This document shows, piece after piece, positions 60,180 through 64,000 of a stretch of 64,000 bases of DNA. How positions within the stretch are numbered: position 1 is the stretch's first letter; every line of letters starts with the position of its first letter. The stretch is from Crotalaria pallida (taxonomy: Eukaryota > Streptophyta > Magnoliopsida > Fabales > Fabaceae), in NCBI GenBank assembly GCA_037953625.1, contig CM075651.1, positions 154,954,001 to 155,018,000 of the forward strand, read 5' to 3'. The position numbers and the translations under genes were made by a program. The notes under the pieces are model-generated. The model was not told the origin of the DNA and ran no database searches. It worked only from the letters and a program-made list of their open reading frames with translations.

Positions 60180-60706
60180 CCTTATTTATGTCTTTGGTCC
60201 CTGAAAGTTGGAGGTGTTTTGATTCTAGTTCCTATAAATTTTTTTGACCTTGACTAATCCTTAATTATTTTGAAAATTTTGTTTTAGTCCATGTCGTTAG
60301 CATAAATCCGTTAACTGCGGATGTGGTTAACGGAATGTCACATCAACATATACGGGTGCAAGTATTGCATTCTATCGGTATGATGATGTGGATGATCTGG
60401 ACCTGCAGGAGCAAAAGGGCCAAAGCCCAATTCACAAACACATTTGGGTTGGGCTTTGACCCTTTTGCTCCTGTGGGCCCGGTCTCAGATCATCCAAGTT
60501 ATCCTAGTGGTGACACGCGGTACTTGCACACGTGTATGTCAACGTGACGTTTCATTAGTCACGTCAGCAATTAACGAATTTTTTCTAATGGTAGATATTA
60601 AAACCAAATTTTCAAAACAATTAAGGATGAGTCAAGGTCAAAAAAACTTTCAGGGACCAAAATCAAAACACTTTCAACTTTCATGGACTAAAAACATAAA
60701 TAAGCC
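60180..60706. mobile_element. Hairpin-type long-TIR element
   Basis: Outer arms (TTATTTATGTCTTTGGTCCC at left, GGACTAAAAACATAAATAAG at right) and an inner palindrome around AGGAGCAAAAGGGCCAAAGC (60408-60427) with its complement at about 60450-60470 make nearly the whole 527 bp self-complementary. No clear target duplication. The style (TTTGGTCCCTGA near the end) resembles the element at 14910-15526. Confidence 0.75.
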
Positions 60707-61082
60707 TTTAAAAAAAATATCATTTTTTATCATTAAACGGTGGGCTCGATTAGGAAAAAGTTCAAGTGGGTAGTCGCAATTAATATAGAGGTCGTGATGT
60801 GTGGAAAGAGTCATCATCATCATCGTGTTAAATGGTTAGTTAATTATTGGTCCACAACTTAAAGCACGTTACGACAGCCAATGTCCCCTCGTTCTTGTCG
60901 TTTTTGTCAATGGAGAACAATGTCGTACATCCTCCAAGCCGTGAGACTCCGTTGTACACGGGTTTTGATCCATTACTAAAATATTGATGGTAAATAATGG
61001 TTGCCATCTTTCCGGAAAAGTGGATTGCAATGTTAAGATTATTATTTTTTATAAATAAGTTTTATAATATACTGTATAGTCT
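60707..61082. other. Intergenic, no gene seen
   Basis: No recognisable coding or structured sequence. Confidence 0.45.
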
Positions 61083-61090
61083 ATAAGACA

Positions 61091-62035
61091 TAGGGGTGTA
61101 AGTGGTCCGGTCTCGGACTGCAAGACCGGTCGGATCGGATCGGACCGGATCGAAAAATATGATCCGGTCTGATCTCACGCTTCGGTCCGGTCTTTAAATT
61201 GTTGGACCGTTCCACTATGGTCCGGTCCATGATCTCACAAATTTTGAGACCGCAAAGACCGGCCGACCGATAGTTGAAATATTAAAAAAATAAAAAATAA
61301 AAAACACACAGTACTACTCACACAGTCTCACACTTAGCACAACCCTAAATCCTTAACACATGCAATCACCTCCTTCATTTCTAACAAATACAGTCGCCTC
61401 CCTCCCTCCGTTCTCACCTCTCCATCCCTCTGCCCTCCCGCCTTAGCCACCGCCCTCCGCCACTCTGTTCTCCCTCTCCCTTCGGTCTCACTTCTCACCC
61501 TCCGGTTCTCCCTCTCTCTTCGTTCTTTCTCTCTCTGGTTCTCAAGCATCCGCCACCGCGCGATGAAGATGGGGATGAAACCAACCACGAGTGACTGGTG
61601 ACGAGAAGAGCGGCAACGAAGCTGGAACCATGGAGCGACGACGGGATCGAAGCTGGAACCAACGAGCGACTTCTGCAGAGATGGATCGAAGTTGGAACCA
61701 GTGGAGCTTGAAGACTCTTTCCCTAGAAGCCGTCGTCGCCGCTTCCGTCCGCCGCCTTCGTTCTCCCTCTCTCTCCCTCCGTTCTGAAGCTCTGTTCTCC
61801 TCACTTCCAGAAAAAACAGGTTATCAAGTGACAAAAAAGGAAAAAAAAACAGATTTTTTATTATTATGGTCAAAATAGATCGGACTGGACCGGGCCAAAA
61901 TGGTCCAAACCATAACGGTCCAGCCCGGTCTTTGCATATGGAAAACTTCTGGACCGGACCAAACCGGACCACATTAATTTAATCAATCCGGTCCCGAAAG
62001 TCCATTAAAGACTGGACCGGATCGTTACATCCCTA
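61091..62035. mobile_element. hAT-like non-autonomous element with 8-bp target duplication
   Basis: Ends TAGGGGTGTAA and TTACATCCCTA are inverted repeats with one mismatch. A perfect 8-bp direct repeat ATAAGACA flanks it (61083-61090, 62036-62043), as for hAT elements. Both subterminal regions are packed with GGACCGG/CCGGTCC motifs. The middle (61330-61850) is CT-rich and might be captured gene sequence; its open frames are not recognisable. Confidence 0.85.
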
Positions 62036-62196
62036 ATAAGACATGCTAAAATCCAGTAAAAGCAAAGTTTTACAAGAAAATGAAAGTTATCATTTTTGAA
62101 AGGTGACACATCCTTTTAAAAGAAGCTTTTGGTATTAATAAGTGATATGTGATTAATAAATAAGGAAAAAAAAGGCTTTCGGCTATATATTAGTAG

Positions 62197-63050
62197 GAAA
62201 AAAAATTTGCCCACCCCACACTCAAATTTATACACCCCACTTTTAAATAAAAAACCAAAAATACTCTCTCTCTATTTTTATCTCCTTCCCACCCAGCCAC
62301 CCCACCCCTCCCCTCCCCCACCCTGCCACCCCACCATGCACCATCCACCTTCTTCCCACTCGGCCACCCAGCCACCCCACCACGCACCACGCACCCCTTC
62401 CCCCACCATGCACCACACCCACACCCGCACCCGCACCCGCACCACCCACACCCCACCACACTCTTTTCCTTCCCCACCTTCTTCTTCCTCTTTTCTCTTT
62501 TTTTTTTTAAATTTCGACCTCGGGTCATGAGGCCCCTCACTACCGGGGTTATGACCCCACCCCACACACACCCGCACCCCACCACACTCTTTCCCTTCCC
62601 TTCCTTCTTCTTCCTCTTTTCTCTTTTTTTTTAAAAAATTTTGACCTCGGGTCGTGAGGAGCCTCACTACCGGGGTCGTGAGGCCCCTCACTACCGGGGT
62701 TGTGACATGGCCTATACAATGGGGTGACCTCGGTAGTGAGGGGCCTCACGACCCCGGTAGTGAGGGGCCTCATGACCCGAGGTCAAAATTTAAAAAAAAA
62801 AGAAAAGAGGAAGAAGAAGGAAGGGAAGGAAAAGAGTGTGGTGGGGTGTGGGTGGTGCGGTAAGGTGACAGTGTGGGTGGTGCGTGGTGGGGGAAGGGGT
62901 GGGGTGGGTGGTGCGGTGGGCTGGGGTGGGATGAGGGTGAGGTGAGGTGGATGAAGGAAAGGAGAAAGAGATAGGGATGAGGGTATTTTTGGTTTTTTAT
63001 TTAAAAATGGGGTGTGTGAATTTGTATGTGGGGTGTGAAAATGTCCACCC
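62197..63050. mobile_element. Foldback element with 9-bp target duplication (Mutator-like)
   Basis: A perfect 9-bp direct repeat TATTAGTAG flanks it (62188-62196, 63051-63059). Outer arms pair (CACCCCACTTTTAAATAAAA at left with TTTATTTAAAAATGGGGTGT at right). Inner arms carry GACCTCGGGTCRTGAGG and CCTCACTACCGGGGT units in both directions (62515-62790), and CT/GA-rich blocks link them. No transposase. Confidence 0.85.
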
Positions 63051-63059
63051 TATTAGTAG

Positions 63060-64000
63060 TGCTTAATAACGAAAGCATAGGATGGAGCATGGAATTTTGC
63101 GGGAAGGTAACCAATGCGCTGATTGGTAAGCCAAGCATGGAGCTTCTCACAATGAATTCTTGAAGTTGTGTGATTCTATGCCTCCTATCTATCCCCTTTT
63201 TCCTTGCTAAGAAGAAGAATAACCCATTCATTAGGTAGTAATTTTGTTTTGTTTTCGCTGTTGTTGTAATTTCCCAAGCACCCGAAAACAAAAAGCATAG
63301 GATGAAAGCATTACTACTGTGATCGATCATCTTATAACATGATTTAAAATCCAATTCCAAATCGATGTAAGTGGTGACTTCTTCAGCGTGAATGCCAAAA
63401 AAAAAAAAAAAAAAAAAATCTTTTCTTTTTGACTTCTTCAGCGTGAATGCTACTCCCTATTATAGTAATAGGGCGCCAGTCCCTATTGCCTAACCCCCTC
63501 ACCATTTCAACCCATTTCTGTAGCCCATTTCTTCTTCGAAGCCCAGAGTTTGGCGACTAAGAGCCTGTTTGTTTCCGCGGTAGACTTCCGCGTTTACTTA
63601 GAAGCTCCATTTTGGAGCTGTGCGGAAACGCGCGTTTGCGGAGGGCAAATGCCGTACCAAACGCGCACTAAGGTAGATTCATCCAATCAGATTGACAACA
63701 TGCCAACATGGTTGAGCTCGAATGGGGACTGCCAGGTTTACCGTGACCCTTGCCTCTTTACGAACGATTTATTCTATCTTAGGCATGAGAAAAATCTTAT
63801 TGAACCTATTAAACACCAATAAAAATATTTACAAATAAACTTATTACTACATTTTTTCATCAATTAAATTTTAGAATAGATAAAATACATATTACACTTG
63901 CTCTATCTTTTTGTTCCAAGGCACATTAAAAGTGAAAACATCAGGTGCAACCGCTCTGTACCAATATTTAACAAGCACGTAGCTAATTCCCCCCACCTGC
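63060..64000. other. Right edge, no convincing gene
   Basis: An A-run of about 24 bp lies at 63396-63418, and GACTTCTTCAGCGTGAATGC occurs on both sides of it (63376, 63430). A short hairpin-rich patch at 63560-63670 (GTTTCCGCGGTAGACTTCCG, GCGGAAACGCGCGTTTGCGG) looks like a small MITE. No gene was recognised. Confidence 0.4.

Noticed and set aside
61334..61972. 212-residue Arg/Glu-rich frame on the minus strand
   Set aside because: It lies within the hAT-like element; its composition follows from CT-rich DNA.
62190..62945. Several Gly/Arg/Pro-rich frames on both strands
   Set aside because: They are low-complexity products of the foldback element's GC-skewed repeats.
1..64000. CRISPR arrays, operons, bacterial-type genes
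   Set aside because: None is expected in a plant nuclear window, and no regularly spaced short repeats or such genes were seen; all tandem repeats found are microsatellites, minisatellites or duplications.

Overview
The window is nuclear DNA of a flowering plant. The evidence is AT-rich intergenic sequence, GT-AG introns, tRNA-derived SINEs, Stowaway-like MITEs with CTCCCTCC-type ends, and five plant gene families. A dicot is clear and a legume seems likely from the general look of the genes and repeats, but I could not confirm a species.

Five genes are supported. (1) The 5' part of a CLASSY-type SNF2 gene (RNA-directed DNA methylation), minus strand, runs off the left edge; a 55-nt start exon and a long 5'-UTR intron could be resolved. 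(2) A DREB2-type AP2/ERF transcription factor lies at 16708-17892, minus, with a 5'-UTR intron, TATA box and ABRE/G-box promoter motifs. (3) A six-exon laccase of the LAC5/LAC12 type lies at 35921-39171, minus, with a near-perfect miR397 target site. (4) A five-exon SNX2-type sorting nexin lies at 49893-53784, plus. (5) A two-exon leucine-rich-repeat receptor kinase of the IMK2/IMK3 type lies at 54452-57130, minus, and has HGN in place of the catalytic HRD. Genes 4 and 5 are convergent. The genes are unrelated in function and nothing suggests an operon or cluster.

Between the genes: 4.9-16 kb is intergenic DNA with several MITEs, a SINE and two long-TIR elements. 19.1-25.1 kb is a degraded Ty3/gypsy retrotransposon with an intact 2.8-kb LTR on the right and a truncated LTR on the left, fused by deletion to its reverse transcriptase. 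25-35 kb holds MITEs, a SINE, a LINE remnant, a long-TIR element with a telling internal array of CCGGTTT motifs, and a 301-bp tandem duplication. 39-49 kb is MITE-rich with a LINE fragment, a strong hairpin and a hAT-like element with 8-bp target duplications. 57-64 kb is almost entirely transposon-like: a TIR element carrying telomere-like TTTAGGG repeats, a hairpin element, a hAT-like element and a foldback element with a perfect 9-bp target duplication.

No new defence or metabolic system is evident. The most unusual items are the LTR-encoded reading frame and the paired AACCGGTT palindromes in the LTR, the deletion-made RT/LTR fusion frame, and several long-TIR elements whose internal sequence is made of short motif arrays.
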